NCBI GenBank assembly: GCA_020627705.1
Contig: JAHDGJ010000012.1
Span: 70,433 to 115,717, forward strand
DNA from: Saprospiraceae bacterium
Lineage (GTDB): Bacteria; Bacteroidota; Bacteroidia; Chitinophagales; Saprospiraceae
Direction: 5' to 3'
DNA length: 45,285 nt
Shown here in pieces: positions 33,496 through 40,346 of this stretch (positions within the stretch are counted from its first letter, which is position 1; every line of letters begins with the position of its first letter). The translations under genes were made by a program, and so were the position numbers. The notes under the pieces are model-generated. The model did not search any database and was not told the origin of the DNA. It worked only from the letters and a program-made list of their open reading frames with translations.

Positions 33496-34635
33496 TTATG
33501 GCTTAGCTGTCATTTTATCGTCATTCACCATTAGCTCTGCAAGATTCTTTCCAACTAAACTACCAATGGCGATTCCCATACCTCCCAAACGAATTCCTGC
33601 GAATATTCCTTTCGAAATTTTACGAATTATCGGCTTCTTACTCTCCCCTATTCCCAGAATTCCGCTCCATTGATGGATAAATTCCAAATTTTTAAATTCG
33701 GGCAAAAGGTCTTTAGCTAATCCGGTTAAATAAGCTATTATTTTTTGATTTGCCCCAAATTCATCTGTTGTTTCTTCCTCCATACACAAATCTCTAGCGC
33801 CTCCAATAAGCAATCTGTTGCCATACTTTCTAAAATATAAATACCCTTTGTTAAGGTGAAAGGTTTCAATCCATTTGACTCCTTGCAAAGGATTTGAGAT
33901 TAGAACTTGATTTCTCACAGACTTTAGGTCAGCAATGTCCAGCAACTTGGTACTAAAGCCATTTGTGCATAAGGCTATATTTTCCGTTTGTATTTGATAA
34001 TTATCTAAAGTTACTATTTGATTCTTCTCAATGCTTGCTACCTCATGACCATACAAGATCTGTATTCCCATTTTTCGAGCCTTCTCACAAAGTGAGTAAA
34101 TCATTTTGATTGGATTTAATGCTCCTTCATATTGTGAATAAATGGCCTCCTTTGACAAATGCGAAAAATATCTATTAGGTTTTATTTCGAACACCGAGTT
34201 TCGCTCTAGCGCCGAACTTGCAATAGACTCGATTCGTTTAATGTGATCCAAAACTTCCGAATAATTTTTATCCTTTTCAAAAAACAATTCAAAAGATCCG
34301 TGATGTTCTAATTCCATATTTCTCGGATCCACAAGTTGCTGCAAATATTGTAAGCCCTCCCATCGGCTTTTTATTAACTCAAAGGCCTCTTCTTCTCCGT
34401 TGTTCTTAATATCATCTAAAATTTCGGAGGCACTTCCAAAACATGCAAAACCAGCATTTTTCGTAGATGCCCCCATTCCAGGGTAAGCCCGTTCAACAAT
34501 TAATACTTTGGACTGAGGACAAAGATTTTTAAAGGCTATGGCAGTATTTAATCCTACAATCCCTGCACCTACAATTACCAAATCTTGCTTTTCATAAATT
34601 GGAGCAATTTCCCAGTAACTGTATGTTGAACTCAT
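33496..34635 (-). CDS. FAD-dependent oxidoreductase (DAO/DadA-like)
   Basis: This is a 379-residue flavoprotein of the D-amino-acid oxidase/glycine oxidase family. The Rossmann dinucleotide-binding motif VIVGAGIVGLNTAIAF is at about 20-35, followed by the second-strand acidic residue LIVERAYPGMGASTKNAGF. The C-terminal FAD-binding part contains LLIGGARDL and GIRLGGMGIAIGSLVG. Such enzymes oxidise amines of amino acids or related compounds. Substrate is unknown. The cytoplasmic location is inferred from the lack of a signal peptide. It lies 29 bases upstream of the OstA-like gene on the same strand and could share its transcript. Confidence 0.87.
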   Translation of the reverse strand: MSSTYSYWEIAPIYEKQDLVIVGAGIVGLNTAIAFKNLCPQSKVLIVERAYPGMGASTKNAGFACFGSASEILDDIKNNGEEEAFELIKSRWEGLQYLQQLVDPRNMELEHHGSFELFFEKDKNYSEVLDHIKRIESIASSALERNSVFEIKPNRYFSHLSKEAIYSQYEGALNPIKMIYSLCEKARKMGIQILYGHEVASIEKNQIVTLDNYQIQTENIALCTNGFSTKLLDIADLKSVRNQVLISNPLQGVKWIETFHLNKGYLYFRKYGNRLLIGGARDLCMEEETTDEFGANQKIIAYLTGLAKDLLPEFKNLEFIHQWSGILGIGESKKPIIRKISKGIFAGIRLGGMGIAIGSLVGKNLAELMVNDDKMTAKP

Positions 34636-34639
34636 TTCT

Positions 34640-34647
34640 TAATTTTG
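34640..34647 (+). promoter_or_regulatory. Putative -7 box (TAATTTTG) for the DUF4293 gene
   Basis: A perfect TAnnTTTG on the plus strand, 19 bases before the ATG at 34667. The -33 region is not convincing. Confidence 0.4.
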
Positions 34648-34666
34648 AAGAGTTAAAAATAATGGC

Positions 34667-35104
34667 ATGATACAAAGAATTCAAAGTGTTTATTTACTAA
34701 TTGGAAGCATTCTTTTAGGGATACTTCATTTGGTCCCATTTGGGAAAGGTAATCAAGTTGCAGAGTCCATGCTCTCCGATGGATTATTCAATATAAATGA
34801 TGGTAACATGTTGCTCATTCCATCTACGATTGCCGCTGTGGTAATGCTTGTTTCTATCTTTCTGTTTAAAAATAGAAAAGCACAAAAAATGAGCGTAATA
34901 CTTTCTATGTTCTTATTAGGTATGTTTTTAGGCTTTGCAATTACAACCTATTTCAAAAACTCAGAATTATTTGGCACAACAAATAACTTTAGCTTGGGTC
35001 TGGGCTCTATTTTACCATTCTTAGCCTTGGTATTTGGAGTTTTAGCTGCGGGTGCCATTTCAAAAGATGAAAAAATAGTAAAATCTATGGACCGCTTAAG
35101 GTAA
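34667..35104 (+). CDS. DUF4293 family integral membrane protein
   Basis: The 145-residue protein has four hydrophobic segments (about 7-24, 47-66, 74-95 and 108-127) and begins MIQRIQSVYLLIGSILL, which is characteristic of the Bacteroidota-specific DUF4293 family. The C-terminal tail is short and basic (KSMDRLR). The function of the family is unknown. It is divergent from the FAD oxidoreductase gene and followed by a strong terminator. Confidence 0.88.
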   Translation: MIQRIQSVYLLIGSILLGILHLVPFGKGNQVAESMLSDGLFNINDGNMLLIPSTIAAVVMLVSIFLFKNRKAQKMSVILSMFLLGMFLGFAITTYFKNSELFGTTNNFSLGLGSILPFLALVFGVLAAGAISKDEKIVKSMDRLR

Positions 35105-35154
35105 TCGCTTAAGTGATATTAACTCCATTTGAATTATTGAATAATACAAATAAA

Positions 35155-35182
35155 AAAGCCCATGACGAAACGTCTGGGCTTT
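35155..35182. terminator. Bidirectional terminator between DUF4293 and exbD genes
   Basis: A 12-pair stem with one bulge (AAAGCCCA-GACG / CGTC-TGGGCTTT), A-run before and T-rich stretch after, between convergent genes. Confidence 0.85.
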
Positions 35183-35218
35183 CTCTTTTCATACTGATTC
35201 GAAAAAGAATCTAATTAT

Positions 35219-35686
35219 TTATTTTGGCTTTGGTTTAGCCGAATAATTTACAAGTAACTGCCCCGCTTTACGAAGCGAAGTTTTAACATCTGCAACAATC
35301 CCCATGGTCACATCTTGATCCACTCTTAATGAAGTTTTTATCGCTCCTCTTTGGTTCTCAGGAACGGAACTTCTGTGTTTTTCAAGAAACAAAGCAATAT
35401 CTCTTTCATTCGAAAATTTATCACCTAGCTGAATTCTTGGTTTCGTACCATATGTGGCTTGAAACTTTTCTACAGGTTTCCCTATGTAGATGTAATTCAC
35501 CAAAGATTTCTTTTCTAGTTTAGAAAGCTCTGTGGCATTTGGAGTAGAAACTTTTACCTTCAACTCCGAATCCCTCATTACGGTAACAACCATAAAAAAG
35601 AACAATAACATGAATATAATATCAGGCAAAGAAGCCGTCGATATTGCTGGTGAGGACTTGCCTCGTTTTTTTTGAAATTTAGACAT
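35219..35686 (-). CDS. ExbD/TolR-family biopolymer transport protein (second copy)
   Basis: The 155-residue protein has one N-terminal transmembrane helix containing the proton-carrying Asp (SLPDIIFMLLFFFMVVTV), then a periplasmic domain (VKVSTPNATELSKLEKKS, IAL FLEKHRSSVP region and SLRVDQDVTMGIVADVKTSLRKAG). With ExbB/TolQ it forms a proton-driven motor that energises outer-membrane processes. It is last in the operon, 20 bases after the other ExbD. It is shorter than its neighbour and only distantly similar, so the two are probably not interchangeable. Confidence 0.9.
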   Translation of the reverse strand: MSKFQKKRGKSSPAISTASLPDIIFMLLFFFMVVTVMRDSELKVKVSTPNATELSKLEKKSLVNYIYIGKPVEKFQATYGTKPRIQLGDKFSNERDIALFLEKHRSSVPENQRGAIKTSLRVDQDVTMGIVADVKTSLRKAGQLLVNYSAKPKPK

Positions 35687-35706
35687 AATTACTTTATGAT
35701 AGTCTA

Positions 35707-36264
35707 CTAATTTTCTTCACCAAAATTTGATGGTTCGGCTTCTGAAATAACCAAAGGAATTTTACTTCGAATTTCACGTTTTTCAGTTTTCGTGCAATAC
35801 TCATATTTTTCCTTGCCGTATTTCAATTGCGCTTCTTCATCTCGTAATTCACGATATGCAGCCTTTACTTCATTGTACACTTCTAGATAGGCCTTATACT
35901 TAGTCCCTCTATCGTTTTTCATTGAAATAATTGCCTTTGTTGGCTTTTCTGCAAGATTTTCCAATTTGTTTGGATTCATAATAAATTCCTTACAGTCGGC
36001 ACGCAAATCATCAATCTTTTTGGGCTCCCCTCTAACTAACAATTCGTTGTTGGCATTCACCAAAACAGAGAATACATTTCTAGTATTCAATTTTGTGATG
36101 TCAGGCTCTTCATCAGACCAAGGTGGTAACTGAACCAGCACCCCTTTATCTTCAACAATTGTCGTGGTTACAAGAAAGAAGATCAAAAGCAAAAATGCGA
36201 TGTCCGCCATTGATCCAGCGTTGACCTCATTGTTTAGTCTATCCCTTGAACTTTTTCTAGCCAT
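35707..36264 (-). CDS. ExbD/TolR-family biopolymer transport protein (first copy)
   Basis: The 185-residue protein has the ExbD membrane helix with its essential Asp (GSMADIAFLLLIFFLVTTTI, about 17-36) and a periplasmic domain that includes GVLVQLPPW and a long insertion (EYCTKTEKREIRSKIP) near the C-terminus. Two ExbDs downstream of one ExbB is a common arrangement in Bacteroidota. It starts 5 bases after the stop of the unknown membrane-protein gene, so coupling is likely. Confidence 0.9.
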   Translation of the reverse strand: MARKSSRDRLNNEVNAGSMADIAFLLLIFFLVTTTIVEDKGVLVQLPPWSDEEPDITKLNTRNVFSVLVNANNELLVRGEPKKIDDLRADCKEFIMNPNKLENLAEKPTKAIISMKNDRGTKYKAYLEVYNEVKAAYRELRDEEAQLKYGKEKYEYCTKTEKREIRSKIPLVISEAEPSNFGEEN

Positions 36265-36269
36265 AACTA

Positions 36270-36770
36270 CTAATTAAAAGCGTTTTTAATTTCAAAGACA
36301 ACCATTAATACTAAAGAAAGCAGAGCCAACAAAATAGTAATGTTAATCCCTCCTCCAATAAATTTAACTGTTGAATCTCCCAATGAATATTTCTGTATGA
36401 GTTCAGACATTTTGGAGCCTGCTCCAAATTCTGTGGCACTCATGCTATAAAAAATGAAAAATCCAATCAATAAAACGACAATCGCAATGATTGCTTTCAT
36501 TGAAGATTTCGGGAATTTTATAATGCCAATGATACCAAATACAATGGCTAATACTCCTCCCAAAATAGCTAATCCAGTAGTTAGATATAAACCAGGATTA
36601 AAAAAGTCTATTTTAGCTTTAGCCTCATCTGGTAGTCCATTCAAGTCCGTTGACATATCGTAACCCTGACCACTGAGACCAGTCATTACGGATATTAAGA
36701 AAATCGCTATGACGACCAATCCTAAAACCAAGGCTAGGGTCTGCCCGCGAGAAGACAAAAATTTATACAT
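36270..36770 (-). CDS. Unknown four-helix membrane protein within the ExbB-ExbD operon
   Basis: The 166-residue protein has four hydrophobic segments (about 10-28, 54-83, 88-108 and 139-163) joined by short loops, the first loop with GLSGQGYDMSTDLNGLP. I do not recognise a named family. Its conserved place between the ExbB-like gene (20 bases before) and the first ExbD (5 bases after) suggests it is a subunit or assembly factor of this motor complex. No signal peptide or catalytic motif is seen. Confidence 0.8.
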   Translation of the reverse strand: MYKFLSSRGQTLALVLGLVVIAIFLISVMTGLSGQGYDMSTDLNGLPDEAKAKIDFFNPGLYLTTGLAILGGVLAIVFGIIGIIKFPKSSMKAIIAIVVLLIGFFIFYSMSATEFGAGSKMSELIQKYSLGDSTVKFIGGGINITILLALLSLVLMVVFEIKNAFN

Positions 36771-36790
36771 CTCTTAAATTTTAAGGATTA

Positions 36791-37522
36791 TTATTTAAAC
36801 ACATTGTTTCTAGACATCACATCTACCAAGGCGATGGAAGAATCTTCCATTCCGTTTACAATACCGTCAATTTTAGAAACGATATAATTGTAAAAAATCT
36901 GAAGAATAATCGCTACGATAAGACCGAATACTGTAGTCAAAAGTGCCACCTTAATACCTCCAGCTACTACAGAAGGAGAAATATCTCCAACTACCTCAAT
37001 GGTATCAAAGGCCTGAATCATACCTATTACGGTACCCATAAATCCAAGCATCGGAGCAATGGCTATAAAGAGTGATATCCAAACAAGTCCTTTTTCTAGT
37101 TGGCCCATTTGTACAGAACCATAAGATACAATCGCTTTTTCTACGGCCTCTGGTCCTCCTCCGGCATTTCTTAAGCCTTCATAAAGAACAGTAGCTGTTG
37201 GGCCAGGAGTTGACTTACAAACTTCCTTTGCACCTTCCAAGTCACCATCCGCAAGTCTTTCGTCAATTCTTGACATCAACTTGTCTGTGTTTGTGGTTGC
37301 TAAGTTTAAAGTGATTATTCTTTCTATGCAAAATGCAAGTCCAAGAATAAGGCATATAAGTACAAGACTCATAAACTTCCAATCCCCTTCAATAAATTTT
37401 TCTTTTAATACCTGAAATCTCCCGGTGTCGGCAGCTGCTTCTGCTTCTTGAGCCATAACATCAAAAGCACCAAAATATGCTGCTAAAAAGAAGACTCCTA
37501 TTACAACTAAAATCTTTCGCAT
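36791..37522 (-). CDS. MotA/TolQ/ExbB-family proton channel protein
   Basis: The 243-residue protein has an N-terminal signal-like or first membrane segment (ending VMAQE) and a second segment at about 52-70 (WKFMSLVLICLILGLAFCIERI). The conserved MotA/ExbB core is at about 145-225: LEKGLVWISLFIAIAPMLGFMGTVIGMIQAF and VAGGIKVALLTTVFGLIVAIILQIFYN. It would form the pentameric stator around the ExbD dimer. It is the first gene of the operon and stands 128 bases from the tRNA-Ser gene, with no clear TAnnTTTG box in that gap. Confidence 0.92.
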   Translation of the reverse strand: MRKILVVIGVFFLAAYFGAFDVMAQEAEAAADTGRFQVLKEKFIEGDWKFMSLVLICLILGLAFCIERIITLNLATTNTDKLMSRIDERLADGDLEGAKEVCKSTPGPTATVLYEGLRNAGGGPEAVEKAIVSYGSVQMGQLEKGLVWISLFIAIAPMLGFMGTVIGMIQAFDTIEVVGDISPSVVAGGIKVALLTTVFGLIVAIILQIFYNYIVSKIDGIVNGMEDSSIALVDVMSRNNVFK

Positions 37523-37599
37523 GATTTGATTAGTTTACTGTTTTCGTAATGTAAATAATTAGATTTGAACTTCTAAAATAGAAATATAATTTAACGAAC

Positions 37600-37617
37600 A
37601 AAACCTCTAAGGGTTTT
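37600..37617 (-). terminator. Weak hairpin downstream of tRNA-Ser
   Basis: A short AAAACC/GGTTTT stem with a 6-base loop and a T-rich end on the minus strand, 34 bases after the tRNA 3' end. It could end the tRNA transcript but is weak. Confidence 0.4.
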
Positions 37618-37650
37618 TTCTTTGTGAAATCCTTTGATCTCAAGCTATTG

Positions 37651-37738
37651 CGGAGAATGAGGGATTCGAACCCCCGGTACCCTTTTGGGGTACATACGCT
37701 TTCCAAGCGTACCTCTTAAGCCACTCGAGCAATTCTCC
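37651..37738 (-). tRNA. tRNA-Ser (anticodon GGA)
   Basis: The 88-base gene has an acceptor stem GGAGAAT/ATTCTCC with discriminator G and a D-loop with GAGTGGCTTAAGAG. The anticodon stem TACGC/GCGTA has loop TTGGAAA (anticodon GGA, at plus positions 37702-37704). A long variable arm (GTACCCC/GGGTAC) typical of serine tRNAs is present, as is a T-arm with TTCGAAT. It reads UCC and UCU codons. CCA is not encoded. Confidence 0.95.
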
Positions 37739-37813
37739 GAGAACGTAAATTTTGGAAAATTGTGCTCGATAACAAAATATACTTTAAGTAAATAAAGAAA
37801 CTCTACTGACTTT

Positions 37814-38611
37814 CTATGCTTTAGATTCGTTTTCTATGCTTTGTGGCGTATGTAAGTAGACTGTATTTGCATTTTTCGTTGTGATTTCTGCTACTTCTTT
37901 GAGCGTAATATTTTGAATCTCGGCTAGTTTTTTTGCAATATGAGGGATATAACTTGGTTCATTTCTTTTCCCTCTAAATGGTACAGGTGCCAGATATGGT
38001 GCATCTGTTTCTAAGACCAGATTATCAAGAGGTACCTGATTCAATACCTTATCCATACCAGCATTTTTAAAACTGATGACTCCACCCATTCCCATAAAAA
38101 ATCCCAACTCGATAATCTGCTTGGCTTGCTCCACGCTACCATTAAAACAGTGAAATATCCCAAAAAGCCTACCGTCCTGGGCTTCTTTTATGCACTTAAT
38201 TGTAAGATCCAAAGAATCCCTACTGTGAATCACTATGGGCAAGTTTAAATCTTTTGACCATTCAATTTGTTTTTTGAAGGCACTTATTTGTTGGTCTACA
38301 AAAGTTTTATCCCAATACAAGTCGATCCCTGTTTCACCAATAGCATAGAATGTATTTTCCTCCAGTTCTTTTTTCATAAGTTTTAATTCATCCTCAAAAT
38401 TCTCTTTGACAGAACAGGGATGTAAACCCATTTGTCCAAAACAAATAGAAGGATAAAGAGTCTGGAGTTTCTTAACATCCTTAATTGTGGTACGGTCAAT
38501 ATTCGGCAAATAAATTCGATCAACTTTATTTTTTAAAGAACGGTTTATCACTTCATCGATATCATCTGTAAAATGATTTAAATATATATGTGCATGAGTA
38601 TCAACGTACAT
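37814..38611 (-). CDS. TatD family metal-dependent deoxyribonuclease
   Basis: This is a 265-residue TIM-barrel hydrolase of the TatD family. The metal-ligand motifs are in order: DTHAHI at the start, GETGIDLYW (about 92), VIHSRDS (about 129), FHCFNGS (about 155) and ETDAPYLAP (about 205). The family acts as a 3'-5' exonuclease on DNA with roles in repair or turnover. It may not be E. coli TatD itself, since Bacteroidota carry several paralogues. It is divergent from rnhA, with 20 bases between start codons. Confidence 0.92.
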   Translation of the reverse strand: MYVDTHAHIYLNHFTDDIDEVINRSLKNKVDRIYLPNIDRTTIKDVKKLQTLYPSICFGQMGLHPCSVKENFEDELKLMKKELEENTFYAIGETGIDLYWDKTFVDQQISAFKKQIEWSKDLNLPIVIHSRDSLDLTIKCIKEAQDGRLFGIFHCFNGSVEQAKQIIELGFFMGMGGVISFKNAGMDKVLNQVPLDNLVLETDAPYLAPVPFRGKRNEPSYIPHIAKKLAEIQNITLKEVAEITTKNANTVYLHTPQSIENESKA

Positions 38612-38615
38612 TGTC

Positions 38616-38623
38616 TAATTTTG
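38616..38623 (+). promoter_or_regulatory. Putative -7 box (TAATTTTG) for rnhA
   Basis: A perfect TAnnTTTG on the plus strand, 8 bases before the ATG at 38632, implying a very short 5' leader. The -33 partner would fall inside tatD and is not clear. Confidence 0.4.
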
Positions 38624-38631
38624 CTTCAAAT

Positions 38632-39267
38632 ATGGCAAAGAAAACTAAATATTACGTTGTATGGAATGGTATTACTCCTGGCATCTATGACAATTGGGAA
38701 AAATGCAAACTTCAAACGCAAGGTTTTCCTGACGCAAAATATAAATCCTTCAAAACCTTAGAAGAGGCAGAAGAAGCATTTCTTAATGGTCCAATAAAGA
38801 CTACTTCTAACGCCGCAAAAAGATCAGCTAAAAAAGATTATCGATACTTCATTGATGAAATTGTTACTCCCAGTCTATCTGTTGACGCTGCATGCTCAGG
38901 AAATCCTGGAAAAATGGAATATCGAGGTGTAGACACCGAAACTAAAGATGAATATTTTAAAGTAGGCCCATTTAAAAAAGCCACCAACAATATTGGAGAG
39001 TTTCTGGCACTGATCCATGCCCTATCCTATTTAAATTATATCGGAGAGAAGGAGTTGCCGATTTATAGTGACAGCCGTACTGCTTTGAGCTGGTGGCGAA
39101 ATAAGAAAGTAAAGACCACTTTTTTCAAAAAACATAAAGATCCCGAATTGATGAAAGTGCTCAAAAGAGCAGAAAAATGGATGAATTCTAACAACCCAAA
39201 GAATCCCATTCTAAAATGGGATACCGATCGATGGGGAGAAATTCCGGCAGATTTTGGTAGAAAATAA
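38632..39267 (+). CDS. rnhA: Ribonuclease H1-type with N-terminal RNA/DNA-hybrid-binding domain
   Basis: The protein has 211 residues from the ATG at 38632 (MAKKTKYYVVWNGITPGIYD). An earlier in-frame ATG at 38590 overlaps tatD's start and adds 14 unlikely residues. The N-terminal ~48 residues form the caulimovirus-VI-like hybrid-binding domain. The RNase H core shows the carboxylate catalytic set: Asp85 (SVDAACSGNPG), Glu123 (GEFLALIHAL), Asp147 (YSDSRTAL) and a C-terminal Asp in WDTDRWGEIPADFG. It removes RNA from RNA:DNA hybrids. Its stop abuts the def stop with no spacer. The core sequence belongs to the Bacteroidota RNase H group and not to the E. coli RnhA branch. Confidence 0.92.
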   Translation: MAKKTKYYVVWNGITPGIYDNWEKCKLQTQGFPDAKYKSFKTLEEAEEAFLNGPIKTTSNAAKRSAKKDYRYFIDEIVTPSLSVDAACSGNPGKMEYRGVDTETKDEYFKVGPFKKATNNIGEFLALIHALSYLNYIGEKELPIYSDSRTALSWWRNKKVKTTFFKKHKDPELMKVLKRAEKWMNSNNPKNPILKWDTDRWGEIPADFGRK

Positions 39268-39825
39268 TTAGCCCCGAAAAAACTTCATTCGATAATCCGT
39301 TTTTACGTTTCCTTTTCGAATTGAATCAAGCCTTCTTTTAATTAATCTTTTCTTTAACGGCTTTAGTTTTTCAGTAAACAGGAGTCCTTCAATATGGTCA
39401 TATTCATGTTGAATAACTCGAGCGTCAACCTCATTGTATTCTTCCCTATGTTTTTTAAATTTTTCGTCATAGTATTCGATAACAATGTTTCCTTGGCGTT
39501 CGACGTCGCCTCTAATGTGTGGAATACTTAGGCAGCCCTCTTCATAAGACCAAGGTTCTCCAGTTTCTTCAATTATTTGAGCATTAATGAATACTTTTTT
39601 AATTCCCTCTTTATCATCCTTTCCATCATATAATTGCTCTGTATCTACCAAAAACAATCTTACACCTAACCCAATTTGTGGTGCAGCAAGACCAACCCCA
39701 TTGGCATTGTACATTGTTTCCCACATGTTTACGAGCAGGCTTTCCAAATTGGCATAATCTTTTTCAAGATTTATTGCTTTCTTTTTAAGTACGGGGTGTC
39801 CGTAAGCTATTATAGGTAAAATCAT
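39268..39825 (-). CDS. def: Peptide deformylase
   Basis: This 185-residue metalloenzyme removes the formyl group from nascent proteins. The three motifs are GVGLAAPQIG (about 44-53), EGCLSIP (with the metal Cys) and QHEYDHIEG (HExxH variant with catalytic Glu). The ATG at 39825 is preceded by a good AAGGAG, so it is the start even though it lies 41 bases inside the end of ruvX. The C-terminal tail is basic (KPLKKRLIKRRLDSIRKG). Its stop meets the convergent rnhA stop directly. Confidence 0.95.
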   Translation of the reverse strand: MILPIIAYGHPVLKKKAINLEKDYANLESLLVNMWETMYNANGVGLAAPQIGLGVRLFLVDTEQLYDGKDDKEGIKKVFINAQIIEETGEPWSYEEGCLSIPHIRGDVERQGNIVIEYYDEKFKKHREEYNEVDARVIQHEYDHIEGLLFTEKLKPLKKRLIKRRLDSIRKGNVKTDYRMKFFRG

Positions 39826-40240
39826 TATCTCCTTTTTGCTCTAAAAATCGCTGTAATATAATCATAGCACTTACTTTATCCGTCAAGGCCTTTTCTCGGC
39901 GTTTAGATTTTTTAATACCATGCGCTAAAATAATTTCTTTGGCTTCAACTGAAGTATAACTCTCATCAATAAAATGAAGTTCAATATTGTGAAATGTTTT
40001 TTCTATGTATTTCTTTAATCGATCGATTTCCAAATTAAGCTTTGTCAAGGTACCATCTTTGTGTTTTGGTCTTCCCAAAACTATTTCTCCAACATTTTCT
40101 TCATTGAGGTAAGTGGTAAGAAATTCTTGAAGTCCGGAAGTTGGTTGGGTTGGTAAGCCATTTATCGAAAGTCTTAGGATATCCGTTACTGCCAATCCCG
40201 TTCTTTTGGCACCATAGTCTATTGCTAGTATCCTGCTCAT
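39785..40240 (-). CDS. ruvX: Putative pre-16S rRNA nuclease / Holliday junction resolvase-like RuvX (YqgF)
   Basis: This is a 151-residue RNase H-fold protein with AIDYGAKRTGLAVTD at the start, VLGRPKHKDGT, HFIDESYTSVEAKE and DKVSAMIILQRFLE, which contain the conserved acidic residues. The family matures the 5' end of 16S rRNA in E. coli; the older name refers to resolvase similarity. The last 13 residues (NDFTYNSLRTPRT region) are encoded within the start of def, a 41-base overlap. It is followed upstream by a strong terminator of the next gene. Confidence 0.9.
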   Translation of the reverse strand: MSRILAIDYGAKRTGLAVTDILRLSINGLPTQPTSGLQEFLTTYLNEENVGEIVLGRPKHKDGTLTKLNLEIDRLKKYIEKTFHNIELHFIDESYTSVEAKEIILAHGIKKSKRREKALTDKVSAMIILQRFLEQKGDNDFTYNSLRTPRT

Positions 40241-40248
40241 AAAGAACG

Positions 40249-40256
40249 CAAAGGTA
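40249..40256 (-). promoter_or_regulatory. Putative -7 box (TACCTTTG) for ruvX-def
   Basis: A perfect TAnnTTTG on the minus strand, 8 bases before the ruvX ATG, placed just after the terminator hairpin of the preceding gene. Confidence 0.45.
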
Positions 40257-40268
40257 TGGTAAAAAAAA

Positions 40269-40297
40269 GACCCCCTCGGTCATTACCGAGAGGGGTC
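40269..40297 (-). terminator. Strong terminator of the giant T9SS protein gene, with GTTTTTGGGATGG lead
   Basis: A 12-pair stem with one bulge (GACCCC-TCGGT / ACCGAG-GGGTC) followed on the minus strand by a run of eight T. It is preceded (minus strand) by a 13-base GTTTTTGGGATGG at 40298-40310, which also precedes the terminator at 45141-45167. Confidence 0.88.
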
Positions 40298-40346
40298 CCA
40301 TCCCAAAAACAGTAAAATCTTTTGAGCTGTTTGGGAGCTCTGTTTC

